64,000 bases of DNA from Clostridium sp. (GTDB lineage Bacteria > Bacillota > Clostridia > Clostridiales > Clostridiaceae). Where the stretch lies: positions 19,119 through 83,118 of the forward strand of contig NZ_JAPFDR010000012.1 in NCBI RefSeq assembly GCF_026168755.1, given 5' to 3'. Numbering within the stretch: the first letter of the stretch is position 1; each line of letters begins with the position of its first letter. Position numbers and translations under genes: made by a program. The notes under the pieces are model-generated. The model was not told the DNA's origin. It ran no database searches and worked only from the letters and a program-made list of their open reading frames with translations. Positions 45,062 to 53,525 of the stretch are shown in pieces.

Positions 45062-45271
45062 ATGATTATTGTAAATTTAGATGTTATGATGGCAAAGAGA
45101 AAGATGAGTGCAACAGAACTTTCAGAGAAAGTTGGAATAACTATGGCAAATCTATCAATACTCAAGAATAACAAAGCAAAGGCAATTAGATTTTCAACTT
45201 TAGATGCTATTTGTAAGGCTTTAGATTGTCAGCCAGGAGATATTTTAGAGTATAGAAGTGATGAGGAGTAA
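45062..45271 (+). CDS. Small Cro/CI-type HTH regulator (YozG-like)
   Basis: A 69-aa single-domain XRE regulator: MIIVNLDVMMAKRKMSATELSEKV-like start, recognition region ITMANLSILKNNKAKAIRFSTLDAICKALDCQPGDILEY. This is the YozG/YdaS-like group that usually follows a DUF2975 gene. Preceded by AAGGAG, 14 nt after the DUF2975 stop; the next gene begins at its stop. It probably binds the inverted repeat upstream of the operon. Confidence 0.88.
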   Translation: MIIVNLDVMMAKRKMSATELSEKVGITMANLSILKNNKAKAIRFSTLDAICKALDCQPGDILEYRSDEE

Positions 45272-45277
45272 TTGAAA

Positions 45278-45829
45278 ATGAGAAATGGGAGAAAAAAGTA
45301 TTTAAAGTATATATGGACAATAGCTTTAAGTTTAGAAGTAATTCTATACTTGATATTTTATTTGTTTAGATTAAAGATATGTTTATTTAATATTGGTCCT
45401 AATATTATTGTTTTAGGATTATTAATGCTTATTTTAATATTACCTATGATGTTTTTTGATTATAACAATAAAACATTGGTAAAAGTTATATATAATTTAG
45501 CTATTGTTATATTAACTCCTATGATTATTTTTGGCTATATAATGCTTTACAGTGAATATAGGTATTTTACTTTTAAATCTCCTAATAAAGTAAATACTTT
45601 AGTTGTTGAAGAAAAGACATTTCTTTTATCAGGATGGAGTGATGTTTATGAGAAAAAGTATGGAATATTTATTAAGCAGATAGAGGGTGAAATTTCAAAT
45701 GATGATGGATTTAGACCTTTTTCAAATGAAGCATATAAACTTCAGTGGATTAATGAGAATACAGTAATTATTAATTATAGCTTTGGATTAGGAGGAGGTT
45801 GGGAAAGTGAAGTAATAAACTTTAAATAA
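45278..45829 (+). CDS. Hypothetical membrane protein
   Basis: I do not recognise this 183-aa protein. It has three hydrophobic helices in residues 10-95 and then an extracytoplasmic domain of about 90 residues with aromatic, beta-rich sequence (TFLLSGWSDVYEKKYGIF ... INYSFGLGGGWESEVINF). It is third in the DUF2975-HTH operon, with GAGGAG 9 nt before ATG 45278; TTG 45272, which overlaps the previous stop, is an alternative start. Possibly part of an accessory or sensing module. Confidence 0.68.
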   Translation: MRNGRKKYLKYIWTIALSLEVILYLIFYLFRLKICLFNIGPNIIVLGLLMLILILPMMFFDYNNKTLVKVIYNLAIVILTPMIIFGYIMLYSEYRYFTFKSPNKVNTLVVEEKTFLLSGWSDVYEKKYGIFIKQIEGEISNDDGFRPFSNEAYKLQWINENTVIINYSFGLGGGWESEVINFK

Positions 45830-45897
45830 TATAAAGGTTGAATTTATATATTCGATTTTCGATGATAGTTTATTTTATATAGTACTATCTAAAATAA

Positions 45898-46038
45898 ATG
45901 AAGAGTAATGTTATTGAAATTGATTTATATTGGAAAAAAACAAAAAAGAGAAAAGTTATAGAGGAAATAGATATTAAGAAGTATTTAGCAAGCGTAATTT
46001 CTGTTTTTGTTAAGAGTAAAATCAATATTAGGAAATAA
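45898..46038 (+). pseudogene. Short ORF, possible remnant
   Basis: A 46-codon frame (MKSNVIEIDLYWKKTKKRKV ...) without a ribosome site, in the 221-nt gap between two orphan membrane-protein genes. It looks like a fragment in a decaying region rather than a gene. Confidence 0.25.
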
Positions 46039-46050
46039 GGAGAGTATTAA

Positions 46051-46722
46051 TTGGGGATTGAGAATAAAAGGAAAAACAATAAGAAGTTTATTTTAAGTAT
46101 TTTTATGACATTATTTTTAAGTGTATTTGCAGTTCATTTATTTGTAGAATCTAAGTTGTCAAAAAATGATTTTCGGTTATTATCAATATGGATTAATACT
46201 ATATTATTTACAGCTTTAATTACATTTATTTTTATAGTACTTATCATTATATCCTTTATAAGAGTGTTATTAAAAAAGAAAAAATATTATTGGAGATTAG
46301 TAAGTATAATAGGAACAATTACAGTTATTATGTTAATATCATCTGTAATAATAACAAAAGAACAAAAGCGTTATTTTCATGCAATTAATATGAATTGGAA
46401 TCTGGATTTGCCGAGAAATTACGAAGAAATTTATTATAAAGATAGTGGTCCAAGTTTTAATGGTGATGGTGAAAGATACTCTATATTTAAGTATGAAAAT
46501 TTAGAAGAAATTAATGATGTAATAGATTGGCAAGATAAAAATAATAGTATAGAAATTAATATGGTAAGGATATTAAAAAAATTAAAGGTGCCTGAAGAGA
46601 ATTATCCTAATTATAATAGTAATTTTAAATACTACTATTGTATGAAAGAAGATAACTCTAAAATATATATGATTTTAGATATTAATTTAAATAAAATTTA
46701 TATTGTAGAAGATATATTTTAA
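46051..46722 (+). CDS. Hypothetical membrane protein
   Basis: A 223-aa protein with three hydrophobic helices (about residues 11-30, 43-70 and 83-103) followed by a 120-residue polar domain (DLPRNYEEIYYKDSGPSFNG ... NLNKIYIVEDIF). I do not recognise the family. The start is TTG 46051, 8 nt after AAGGAG. It resembles in plan the membrane protein at 45278 (helices followed by a soluble domain) but I see no clear sequence identity. Accessory region, with a decayed gene immediately downstream. Confidence 0.65.
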   Translation: MGIENKRKNNKKFILSIFMTLFLSVFAVHLFVESKLSKNDFRLLSIWINTILFTALITFIFIVLIIISFIRVLLKKKKYYWRLVSIIGTITVIMLISSVIITKEQKRYFHAINMNWNLDLPRNYEEIYYKDSGPSFNGDGERYSIFKYENLEEINDVIDWQDKNNSIEINMVRILKKLKVPEENYPNYNSNFKYYYCMKEDNSKIYMILDINLNKIYIVEDIF

Positions 46723-46745
46723 GAAAAAGTATGAGGGGTAAGTAT

Positions 46746-47009
46746 ATGAATGAGGATAATAAAATAATAAAAAAATTAAAATTCAATCAACTATAGCATT
46801 TATATTAGGGTTACTTATATTAGGTCTTCTTATAGGAGGAATTATATTTCTAAAGGAGTTTTTTAGTCCAAGTAAAGAGCTAATATCAACATGGAAAGTA
46901 CGATTTTAGAAATGAGTAAATTAGTATCGTAACTTTTAAAAATAAAGAAGTATAAAATTTAGTAAAGAAAACATTAGAAGAGATAAAAAGTGGAGTGGAA
47001 GCACTATGA
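46746..47009 (+). pseudogene. Decayed small membrane-protein gene
   Basis: A start with GAGGGG upstream opens MNEDNKIIKKLKF but stops at 46794. In the next frame the message continues as IAFILGLLILGLLIGGIIFL (a membrane helix), EFFSPSKELISTWK, to a stop at 46907; then the first frame resumes as VTFKNKEV-stop-NLVKKTLEEIKSGVEAL, ending in a TGA that overlaps the next gene's ATG (ATGA). Two frameshifts, one in an A run near 46770, plus a nonsense codon explain it. The original gene was about 85 codons and coupled to the gene at 47006. Confidence 0.7.
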
Positions 47010-47314
47010 ACATTTTTAAATTATTAAATAATGATATTCAAGACTTAAGTGAAGAAGAAAGAATATTTGCAGAAAGTTTTAATGAAGCATTAAGAAATAA
47101 TATAATAGATGCTTTAGTCGAGTATGAAATAGAAGAGCTTATTAAACAATTAAAAGATGATGAAGAGAGTTTTAGAGATAAGTTATCAGATATTTTTATA
47201 AATGGTAAAAAGGGATATAATAAAATGCCCACTAAAACCCTAATTGATATATTCCTTGATAAAAAGGATGAAGGTGAATTTATAAATTTAATTGAAAGTA
47301 TAAGTAGTTTTTAA
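47006..47314 (+). CDS. Hypothetical acidic protein (102 aa)
   Basis: A 102-aa, helical, acidic protein (LSEEERIFAESFNEALRNNI ... EYEIEELIKQLKDDEESFRD) with no membrane segment and no motif I recognise. Its start overlaps the end of the decayed gene upstream by ATGA. It is followed by a GNAT acetyltransferase gene 17 nt later with GGAGG, so the two form an operon. Confidence 0.65.
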   Translation: MNIFKLLNNDIQDLSEEERIFAESFNEALRNNIIDALVEYEIEELIKQLKDDEESFRDKLSDIFINGKKGYNKMPTKTLIDIFLDKKDEGEFINLIESISSF

Positions 47315-47331
47315 AAAATGGAGGAAAGAAT

Positions 47332-47754
47332 ATGATAAAGGAGTTTAAAATAGATTACTTAGATGAGATAATGAAAATTTGGCTTGAAACTAATATAAAT
47401 GCTCATGATTTTATAAAAAAAGAGTATTGGATTAATAATTTTGATTTAGTTAAAAATTTATTACCTGATGCTAAGGTTTATATATTTCAGGAAAATAATA
47501 TTATAAAAGGATTTATAGGGATTATTGAAGATGGATACATTGCAGGTCTTTTTGTAAAAGAGGAATATCAAAGAGAAGGAATTGGTAAAAAATTAATAGA
47601 GTATATTAAGCTTAAATATAAACAACTTAAATTAGATGTTTATGCTAAGAATGAAAACGCAATAAATTTTTATCTTAAAAATAATTTTAAAATAGTAAAT
47701 GAAAAAAATAATGAAGATACAAACGAACTAGAATATGAGATGGTTTTTAGTTAA
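47332..47754 (+). CDS. GNAT-family N-acetyltransferase
   Basis: A 140-aa GNAT enzyme. The acetyl-CoA binding loop is VKEEYQREGIGKKLIEYIK near residues 75-93, preceded by IAGLFV, and KNENAINFYLKNNFKI near 108 is the typical motif B. The sequence resembles YjaB-like acetyltransferases; the substrate is unknown. GGAGG precedes the start. Ends at a terminator hairpin. Confidence 0.85.
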   Translation: MIKEFKIDYLDEIMKIWLETNINAHDFIKKEYWINNFDLVKNLLPDAKVYIFQENNIIKGFIGIIEDGYIAGLFVKEEYQREGIGKKLIEYIKLKYKQLKLDVYAKNENAINFYLKNNFKIVNEKNNEDTNELEYEMVFS

Positions 47755-47767
47755 AAGCTAAATTAAC

Positions 47768-47790
47768 AAAGGGCGGTTTTACCGTCCTTT
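47768..47790 (+). terminator. Terminator after the GNAT gene
   Basis: AAAGGGCGGT pairs with ACCGTCCTTT around TTT; the T tract is part of the stem end. Confidence 0.75.
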
Positions 47791-47944
47791 ATAGTTTTGT
47801 ATAAAGAAATTATAAAAAGAGATAAAATTAAAGTAAAAATATATATAATTAAAGTTACTATAGTAGAAATATTTGAAAATAAGATGGATAGAATATTAGT
47901 ATAGTATTAAATTAGCATGGAAAACTAAAGTTGAGGTGTGTAAT

Positions 47945-48232
47945 ATGAAAATATTAGTAATGACATTAGAATTTAGAGCAGGGTGGGTAAAGTCATTAAA
48001 GGAAAAAAGAATGATAGTATTAAGCTTAACTAAACGTCTTTCAAATAAATTTAATGTATCAGTTTCAGAAGTTGATCATCAAGATATTCATGAGGAAATT
48101 GTTATAGGAATTACATCAGTAGCTACTACAAAAGAAGTATTATATTCTTTAAAGGAAAAAATACTAGATTTTGTGGAAGATAATACTGATGCAGAATTAG
48201 TAAAAATAGATGAAGAGGTTATTGATTATTAA
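47945..48232 (+). CDS. DUF503 family protein (YlxP-like)
   Basis: A 95-aa DUF503 protein; MTLEFRAGWVKSLKEKRMIV and SVSEVDHQDIHEEIVIGI are the family pattern. YlxP-like proteins lie in the infB-rbfA region in Bacillus and are thought to act near ribosome assembly, but here the gene stands alone. ATG 47945 lies 7 nt after GAGGTG; the GTG at 47936 is inside that site. Confidence 0.85.
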   Translation: MKILVMTLEFRAGWVKSLKEKRMIVLSLTKRLSNKFNVSVSEVDHQDIHEEIVIGITSVATTKEVLYSLKEKILDFVEDNTDAELVKIDEEVIDY

Positions 48233-48316
48233 AAATAAGTTTTTTTCATAATTTAGAAAAATAATTTATAAAAGAAAAAATAATAACTTTACAATAAAAA
48301 ACTTTAAAAGGAATTA

Positions 48317-48345
48317 TTGACAAAGTAGTTAAATTGATATATATT
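48317..48345 (+). promoter_or_regulatory. Promoter of the methionine-transport operon
   Basis: TTGACA and TATATT separated by 17 nt, about 35 nt before the riboswitch. An 8-bp inverted repeat TTGATATA-TATT-TATATCAA (48334-48353) covers the -10. Confidence 0.7.
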
Positions 48346-48376
48346 TATATCAATGACACAGAACAAGTAAATATTA

Positions 48377-48657
48377 TATCTTATCAAGAGTGGTGGAGGG
48401 ACTGGCCCTATGAAACCCGGCAACCTATAAGTAATTAAGAAAGTAAGATTTCACTTAGTGAAAATTTAAATTAACTATTTAAATTTTAAAGCTTAATAGC
48501 CGTAGGCTACTTAAATAGTGAAAAATCTTAACGAGCGTAAGCGTCTTAATTATTTTATGTGGTGCTAATTCCTGCAGTTTTTAACTGAGTGATGAGAGAG
48601 TAAATTAATATGTGATTTTTATACGCACTTGAGTTTATTCTCTAGTGCGTTTTTTTA
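48377..48657 (+). ncRNA. SAM-I (S-box) riboswitch with expanded P3 and terminator
   Basis: The conserved core is complete: TTATCAAGAG, GGAGGGACTGGCCC, TGAAACCCGGCAACC, GGTGCTAATTCCTGCAG and AACTGAGTGATGAGAG. P1 pairs TCTTATC with GATGAGA. The P3 arm is enlarged by about 120 nt (48432-48552): TAATTAAGA/TCTTAATTA, TAAGAT/ATCTTA, hairpin TTCAC/GTGAA, ACTATTTAA/TTAAATAGT and TAGCC/GGCTA. A terminator follows (ACGCACT/AGTGCGT at 48623-48650, then T7), and AGAGAGTAAA can pair with TTTATTCTCT as antiterminator. S-adenosylmethionine should stop transcription of metNIQ. Confidence 0.93.
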
Positions 48658-48681
48658 TTACTAAAATAAGGAGGAGATACC

Positions 48682-49641
48682 ATGATTAAAATAAATAATG
48701 TGTATAAGAGTTTTAATGATGTAGAAGTTTTAAAAGATATAACCTTAGAAATAAAAAAAGGAGAAGTCTTTGGATTAGTTGGACATAGTGGTGCTGGAAA
48801 ATCTACATTATTAAGATGTATAAATGGTTTAGAAACATATGATGAAGGAAGCATATTAGTAAATGAAGATCAAGAAGTGAAGGCAGTGGGAAATAAATCC
48901 ATAAGAAGTTTTAGGAAAAGCTTGGGGATGATATTTCAACATTTTTCGTTGCTTGAAAGAAGAAATGTATATGATAATGTAGCTTTACCATTAGAATGTT
49001 GGGGATATTCTAAAGCTGATATAGATAAAAGAGTTTCAGAACTTTTAGAATTAGTTGGTTTATCTGATAAGAAAAAGAGTAAACCAAGAGAATTAAGTGG
49101 TGGGCAAAAGCAAAGAGTTGCAATAGCAAGAGCACTAGCTTTAAATCCTAATATTCTTTTATGTGATGAAGCTACATCAGCATTAGATCCAAATACAACA
49201 AAATCTATTTTAGCTTTATTAAGAGATATTAATGAAAAGTTAGGTATTACAATAATTATTGTTACACATCAAATGGAAGTTGTAAAAGAGATTTGTCAAC
49301 GAGTAGCTATTATGGAAGGGGGAGAAGTAATAGCAGTTGGGAAAACAGAAGAGTTGTTCCTAAAAAATTCTAAGGCATTAAAAGATTTAATTGGTGAAGA
49401 AGAGATATTACCAAATGAAGGAATTAATATTAGATTATTCTTTCCAAAGGATAATTCAAATGATAGCATAATTACGGCAATGGCAAGAGAACTAAATATA
49501 GATTTTTCTATAGTATGGGGTAAATTAGAGAGATTTAGAGATGATGTTTTAGGTTCATTAGTTATTAATATAAAAGAAAATCAAAAAGATAAAGTTATAA
49601 AATACTTAACATCTAAAAATATGCCATGGGAGGTGATATAA
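48682..49641 (+). CDS. metN: Methionine ABC transporter ATPase MetN
   Basis: ATPase of the D/L-methionine importer (319 aa). Walker A GHSGAGKST near residue 37, signature LSGGQKQRVAIARAL near 140, Walker B ILLCDEATSALDP near 161 and the switch VTHQMEVV. The C-terminal 80 residues (IRLFFPKDNSNDSII ...) form the NIL/ACT-like domain that senses methionine and inhibits transport in this family. It is the first gene after the SAM riboswitch, with GGAGG; metI starts 2 nt after its stop. Confidence 0.96.
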   Translation: MIKINNVYKSFNDVEVLKDITLEIKKGEVFGLVGHSGAGKSTLLRCINGLETYDEGSILVNEDQEVKAVGNKSIRSFRKSLGMIFQHFSLLERRNVYDNVALPLECWGYSKADIDKRVSELLELVGLSDKKKSKPRELSGGQKQRVAIARALALNPNILLCDEATSALDPNTTKSILALLRDINEKLGITIIIVTHQMEVVKEICQRVAIMEGGEVIAVGKTEELFLKNSKALKDLIGEEEILPNEGINIRLFFPKDNSNDSIITAMARELNIDFSIVWGKLERFRDDVLGSLVINIKENQKDKVIKYLTSKNMPWEVI

Positions 49642-49642
49642 A

Positions 49643-50299
49643 ATGGAGAAGTTTTTAAGTTTTTTTACTGATATATTAATAGAAGCGTTAGGACAAACTA
49701 TATATATGGTTGGTATATCAACTATATTAGCTACATTAATTGGTTTTATATTAGCAATTATATTAGTTGTAACTGATGAAGGAGGATTGCAACCTAATAA
49801 AATCATTAATTCAATTTTGGGATTTATAGTTAATACTTTAAGAAGTTTTCCGTTTATAATTTTAGTTGTAGCTATTATTCCATTAACTAGAGCTATAGTT
49901 GGAAAAAGTATAGGAGAAACGGCAGCACTAGTTCCTTTAACCATAGGGGCAGCTCCATTTATTGCAAGAGTAATAGAAGGAGCTTTAAAGGAAGTTGATA
50001 AGGGGCTAATTGAGGCTGCAAAATCTTTTGGGGCTTCAGATTTTCAAATAATTTTTAAAGTTATGGTCAAAGAAGCAATGCCTTCGATTATATCAGGTAT
50101 AACATTATCTATAATATCAATAATTGGATATTCTGCAATGGCAGGGGCAGTCGGAGCAGGTGGAGTTGGAGCGGTAGCTTTAACTTATGGATATCAAAGA
50201 TTTGATAATGCAGTAATGACATATACAGTAATAACACTTATAATAATTGTTCAATTACTACAAGGGGCAGGTAATTTAGCGTATAGGAAACTAAAATAA
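49643..50299 (+). CDS. metI: Methionine ABC transporter permease MetI
   Basis: Permease of the methionine importer (218 aa, five helices). The ATPase-coupling EAA loop reads EAAKSFGASDFQIIFKVMVKEA near residues 130-150. Identity follows from the sequence and from its place between metN and metQ. Ribosome site GGGAGGTGAT lies in the end of metN. Confidence 0.95.
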   Translation: MEKFLSFFTDILIEALGQTIYMVGISTILATLIGFILAIILVVTDEGGLQPNKIINSILGFIVNTLRSFPFIILVVAIIPLTRAIVGKSIGETAALVPLTIGAAPFIARVIEGALKEVDKGLIEAAKSFGASDFQIIFKVMVKEAMPSIISGITLSIISIIGYSAMAGAVGAGGVGAVALTYGYQRFDNAVMTYTVITLIIIVQLLQGAGNLAYRKLK

Positions 50300-50433
50300 T
50301 AAAAGCAATAAGTAATAACTAAGGGGATTAATATACAGAGAGTTATAAAAAGTTTAGAAGTTTAAATTAAAGTAATTTAAAAGTTAAATAAAGTAAAAGT
50401 TTTATGTATTAAAGTAATTAGGGGGAAACAAAA

Positions 50434-51243
50434 ATGAAATTAAAAAAAATATTAGCAATAGCATTAAGCGGAGTTTTAGCATTATCAATAGTTGGTTGTG
50501 GAAGTAAAGGGGATACTTCTTCAAAAGATGATAAGAAAATTGTAGTTGGAGCCACAGCAGTACCACATGCAGAGATTTTAGAATATATAAAACCATTATT
50601 AGAAGAGAAAGGGTATGAACTTGAAGTTAAAACATTTGATGACTATTCTTTATTAAATCCTGCAGTTGATGAAGGATCTTTAGATGCAAACTTTTTTCAA
50701 CATATACCTTATTTACAAGAATCAGTTGATGCAAAAGGATATGATTTAGATTATACAGTTAAAGTTCATATAGAACCAATGGCATTATATTCAAAAAAGG
50801 TTTCAGATATTTCAGATATAGCTGATAGGGCTGAAATTGCGGTGCCCAATGATCCATCTAATGAAGCAAGAGCATTACAATTATTAGCTGATAATGGCTT
50901 AATAAAATTAAATGATACTGAATTACCTACAGTTAAAGATATAACTGAAAATCCTAAGAATTTAAAAATTACAGAATTACAAGCAGAACAATTACCAAGA
51001 GTTTTAGAAGATGTTGAAGCAGCTGTAATTAATACAAATTGGGCATTACAAGCAGAGTTAAATCCAGTAAAAGATTCTTTAGCTATTGAATCTGGTGATT
51101 CACCATATGCTAATATTTTAGTTGTTAAGAAAGAAAATAAAGATAGTGATAAAATTAAAGTATTATCTGAAACATTAACTTCAGAGGATGTTAGAAAGGT
51201 TATTGAAGAAAAATATGATGGAAGTGTAATTCCAGCTTTTTAG
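50434..51243 (+). CDS. metQ: Methionine-binding lipoprotein MetQ
   Basis: Substrate-binding lipoprotein of the NlpA/MetQ family (269 aa). Signal sequence and lipobox (LSIVGCGSK, Cys22) are followed by VVGATAVPHAEILEYIKP, DANFFQHIPYLQES, VKVHIEPMALYS and VPNDPSNEARALQLLADNGLI, all diagnostic for MetQ. GGGG ribosome site. It ends the riboswitch-controlled operon. Confidence 0.96.
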   Translation: MKLKKILAIALSGVLALSIVGCGSKGDTSSKDDKKIVVGATAVPHAEILEYIKPLLEEKGYELEVKTFDDYSLLNPAVDEGSLDANFFQHIPYLQESVDAKGYDLDYTVKVHIEPMALYSKKVSDISDIADRAEIAVPNDPSNEARALQLLADNGLIKLNDTELPTVKDITENPKNLKITELQAEQLPRVLEDVEAAVINTNWALQAELNPVKDSLAIESGDSPYANILVVKKENKDSDKIKVLSETLTSEDVRKVIEEKYDGSVIPAF

Positions 51244-51278
51244 TATAAACAATTTTTAAAAAGTGAAGATAGTATATT

Positions 51279-51309
51279 AGGGTCATTGCATGTATAAGGC
51301 AATGACCTT
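51279..51309 (+). terminator. Probable terminator after metQ
   Basis: AGGGTCATTGC (51279-51289) pairs with GCAATGACCTT (51299-51309) around a 9-nt loop. The following sequence is only moderately T-rich. Confidence 0.65.
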
Positions 51310-51441
51310 AATCTTTATATTTTATTGATGGGAAATACTACCTTTAAAAATTTTAGTATATGAAGTATACTGTATATTATGTATAAATGATATAGAAAAA
51401 TATTACATATATAAATATTAAAGAGGAGAAAGGGACAAGCT

Positions 51442-52401
51442 ATGAATATTTCGAATATTAATGTTGGGTTAACTGGAGAAGATTTATTAAGTATATATAA
51501 TGATTTTGTATCAATAAAAGAACTTAATATAGAGAATATAGAAATAAAAGAAGATATAAGGATAATAGGTTCATTTACTAAAGGTATTGTTATAAAGTTT
51601 GAGTGTAGGTTTAAACTAATTTCTATGGAAGATGGATTAATAAAAGGAGAAGTTACAGGATTTAAGATTCTTAATATAGGAATAGCATCATTTTTAAGAA
51701 AAATTGCATTGAAATTTGCATTAAAATCTTTAGGTGATATGGGAATAAGCTATAAGGATGGTAAAGTTATAATACAGTATAAATATTTATTAAAGGATAT
51801 TCCATATGTAGATTTTGATATTCATAGTATATATTGTACATATGGAGCTCTAAATGTAGAATTAAGAAATATACAGTTATCTTTAGCTGGAGAATTAAAG
51901 AAGGAAATAGAGCTTATAAACTTTGAAAAAGAAAATAAGGTTGAGTTTGACAAAGAGGAAATAAATAAGACTGAAGATTGTTATACTAAAGGAAGAGAAA
52001 AAGTCGGTGGCAAGTTACCAGAAAAAGCTAAAAAGTATAAGGATTATATATTCCTGTTGCCGGATATAGCTGCCTTAATATATAGATTACTTAAAGATAA
52101 GAGAGTAAGTATGAAAACTAAGCTTGTTATATCAGCAGCAGTTGCATATATTACAGTTCCAAGTGATTTAATACCAGATAAAGTGCCATTTGTAGGTAAA
52201 ATTGATGATATAGCAATTGGAATATTTGCATTAAATGTTATAATGACAGATGTTCCATTAAATATAATAATGGAAAATTGGCAAGGAAATAATGATATAT
52301 TAATAGTTGTTAAGAGTGCAATAGAATATGCAACTAACTTTACTGGTGCTAAAAATATAGATAGTATTTATAGAGTGATGGAAGAGGTTTTATCAGTTTA
52401 A
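51442..52401 (+). CDS. DUF1232 (YkvA-like) protein with unknown N-terminal domain
   Basis: A 319-aa protein. The C-terminal part holds the short DUF1232 motif, AYITVPSDLIPDKVPFVGKIDD near residues 235-256, beside a membrane-type helix. The first 155 residues are a beta-rich domain that I do not recognise (IRIIGSFTKGIVIKFECRF, DGLIKGEVTGFKILN, FDIHSIYCTYGALNVEL), looking like a lipid- or ligand-binding fold. Function unknown. Own ribosome site AGAGGAG; no close operon partner. Confidence 0.72.
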   Translation: MNISNINVGLTGEDLLSIYNDFVSIKELNIENIEIKEDIRIIGSFTKGIVIKFECRFKLISMEDGLIKGEVTGFKILNIGIASFLRKIALKFALKSLGDMGISYKDGKVIIQYKYLLKDIPYVDFDIHSIYCTYGALNVELRNIQLSLAGELKKEIELINFEKENKVEFDKEEINKTEDCYTKGREKVGGKLPEKAKKYKDYIFLLPDIAALIYRLLKDKRVSMKTKLVISAAVAYITVPSDLIPDKVPFVGKIDDIAIGIFALNVIMTDVPLNIIMENWQGNNDILIVVKSAIEYATNFTGAKNIDSIYRVMEEVLSV

Positions 52402-52466
52402 AAATAAAAGGATTAACAAATGAGACAGGTTGATTAGTATTAAGCATATGGGAAGGAATGATTAGT

Positions 52467-53084
52467 TTGAAGTACTATGCTGTTTATAAGGGAAAATCAG
52501 GAGCGCCTAAAATATTTACATCTTGGGAAGAATGTAAAAAAGAAGTTATAGGGTTCAAAGGAGCTATATACAAAAGTTTTACTACAGAAAAGGATGCTAT
52601 TAATTTTATTGCATTAAATTCAGAAGGTAAGACAGCGGAAATGTCTGAGGAATTAATAGAAGATGAGGAAGGACTATTTATATATGTAGATGGAAGTTTT
52701 TCAGTTGATAAAGGAAATTATTCTTATGGATTAGTAGCTGTTAAAGATGGTGAGATAATATATAAAGATAAAGGTAAGGGGTTTGACAAAGAAGCTGTTT
52801 CATTAAGAAATGTTTCAGGAGAAGTTTTAGGAGCAAAGATGGCAGTAGAATATGCTATTGAGAATGGTTTTAAAGAAATTACTATAGCATATGATTATCA
52901 AGGTGTTGAATCATGGGCACTTGGAACATGGAAGAGAAATAACAGAATTACTGTTGAATATAATGAATTTATGCAAAGTAAAATGAATGAAGTAAAGATA
53001 AGGTTTAAGAAAATAAAAGGACATAGTGGGCATAAGTATAATGATTTAGCTGATAAGCTAGCAAAAGAAGCTCTTGGTATATGA
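52467..53084 (+). CDS. RNase H family protein with N-terminal RNA/DNA-hybrid-binding domain
   Basis: A 205-aa RNase H1-type protein. The N-terminal 45 residues (KYYAVYKGKSGAPKIFTSWEECKKEV) are the caulimovirus-viroplasmin-like hybrid-binding domain typical of RNase HI. The C-terminal catalytic domain carries the DEDD acids in YVDGSF, SGEVLGAK, IAYDYQGV and YNDLADKLAKEA. TTG 52467 gives the classical start and lies 8 nt after AAGGA; ATG 52458 abuts that site and would add three residues. Confidence 0.88.
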   Translation: MKYYAVYKGKSGAPKIFTSWEECKKEVIGFKGAIYKSFTTEKDAINFIALNSEGKTAEMSEELIEDEEGLFIYVDGSFSVDKGNYSYGLVAVKDGEIIYKDKGKGFDKEAVSLRNVSGEVLGAKMAVEYAIENGFKEITIAYDYQGVESWALGTWKRNNRITVEYNEFMQSKMNEVKIRFKKIKGHSGHKYNDLADKLAKEALGI

Positions 53085-53185
53085 AATTAATTGAAAAGAT
53101 TAAGTTATAGTTAAAATAATATACGAGTATTTTCTTTTAAAATACACATACTATTTTTATAAATTAATATAAAGAGGTGTTATTT

Positions 53186-53359
53186 TTGGGAAAAGTAATT
53201 AAGAGTTTAGCAATAGGTACTGTTTTGGGAATGGCAATTGGAATGATGGTTTTGCCGGAGTTAGATAGAAAAACTCAAAGAAATATTAGGAGAACGAGTA
53301 AAAAGCTTAGATGTGCCGCTGGAGATGCCTATGATAATTTATTAGATTATATGAATTAG
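53186..53359 (+). CDS. YtxH-like small membrane protein
   Basis: A 57-aa protein with one hydrophobic N-terminal helix (LAIGTVLGMAIGMMVLPEL) followed by a basic segment (DRKTQRNIRRTSKKLRCAAG), as in YtxH-family proteins of the cell envelope. The start is TTG 53186, 7 nt after GAGGTG; the GTG at 53177 is part of that site. Role unknown. Followed at once by a strong terminator. Confidence 0.7.
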   Translation: MGKVIKSLAIGTVLGMAIGMMVLPELDRKTQRNIRRTSKKLRCAAGDAYDNLLDYMN

Positions 53360-53363
53360 TATT

Positions 53364-53395
53364 AAAAACTGCTATAGAATTCTATAGCAGTTTTT
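53364..53395 (+). terminator. Intrinsic terminator after the YtxH-like gene
   Basis: A fully palindromic 32-nt hairpin (AAACTGCTATAGAA and complement) with A and T runs on its two sides; usable from both directions. Confidence 0.88.
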
Positions 53396-53427
53396 ATATT
53401 ATTTTAAGTACAATTGAAGTTAATACT

Positions 53428-53465
53428 CAAAAAATATACTTTTTTGGTACTTTATATGATATAAT
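53428..53465 (+). promoter_or_regulatory. Promoter of the HTH-TPR pair, extended -10
   Basis: TG-A-TATAAT (53457-53465) is an extended -10. Upstream, CAAAAAA-TATAC-TTTTTTG (53428-53446) is a short inverted repeat over the -35 region and a candidate regulator site. Confidence 0.55.
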
Positions 53466-53525
53466 GGAAAGTATATAAGAAAGTTTTGGAATTTATACAA
53501 ATGTGGGTAAAGGAAAGATTATGTG

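Noticed and set aside
48432..48552. Considered as a CRISPR-like or insertion-sequence remnant
   Set aside because: There are no regularly spaced direct repeats, no transposase and no target-site duplication; the segments pair with one another, so it reads as an RNA arm.
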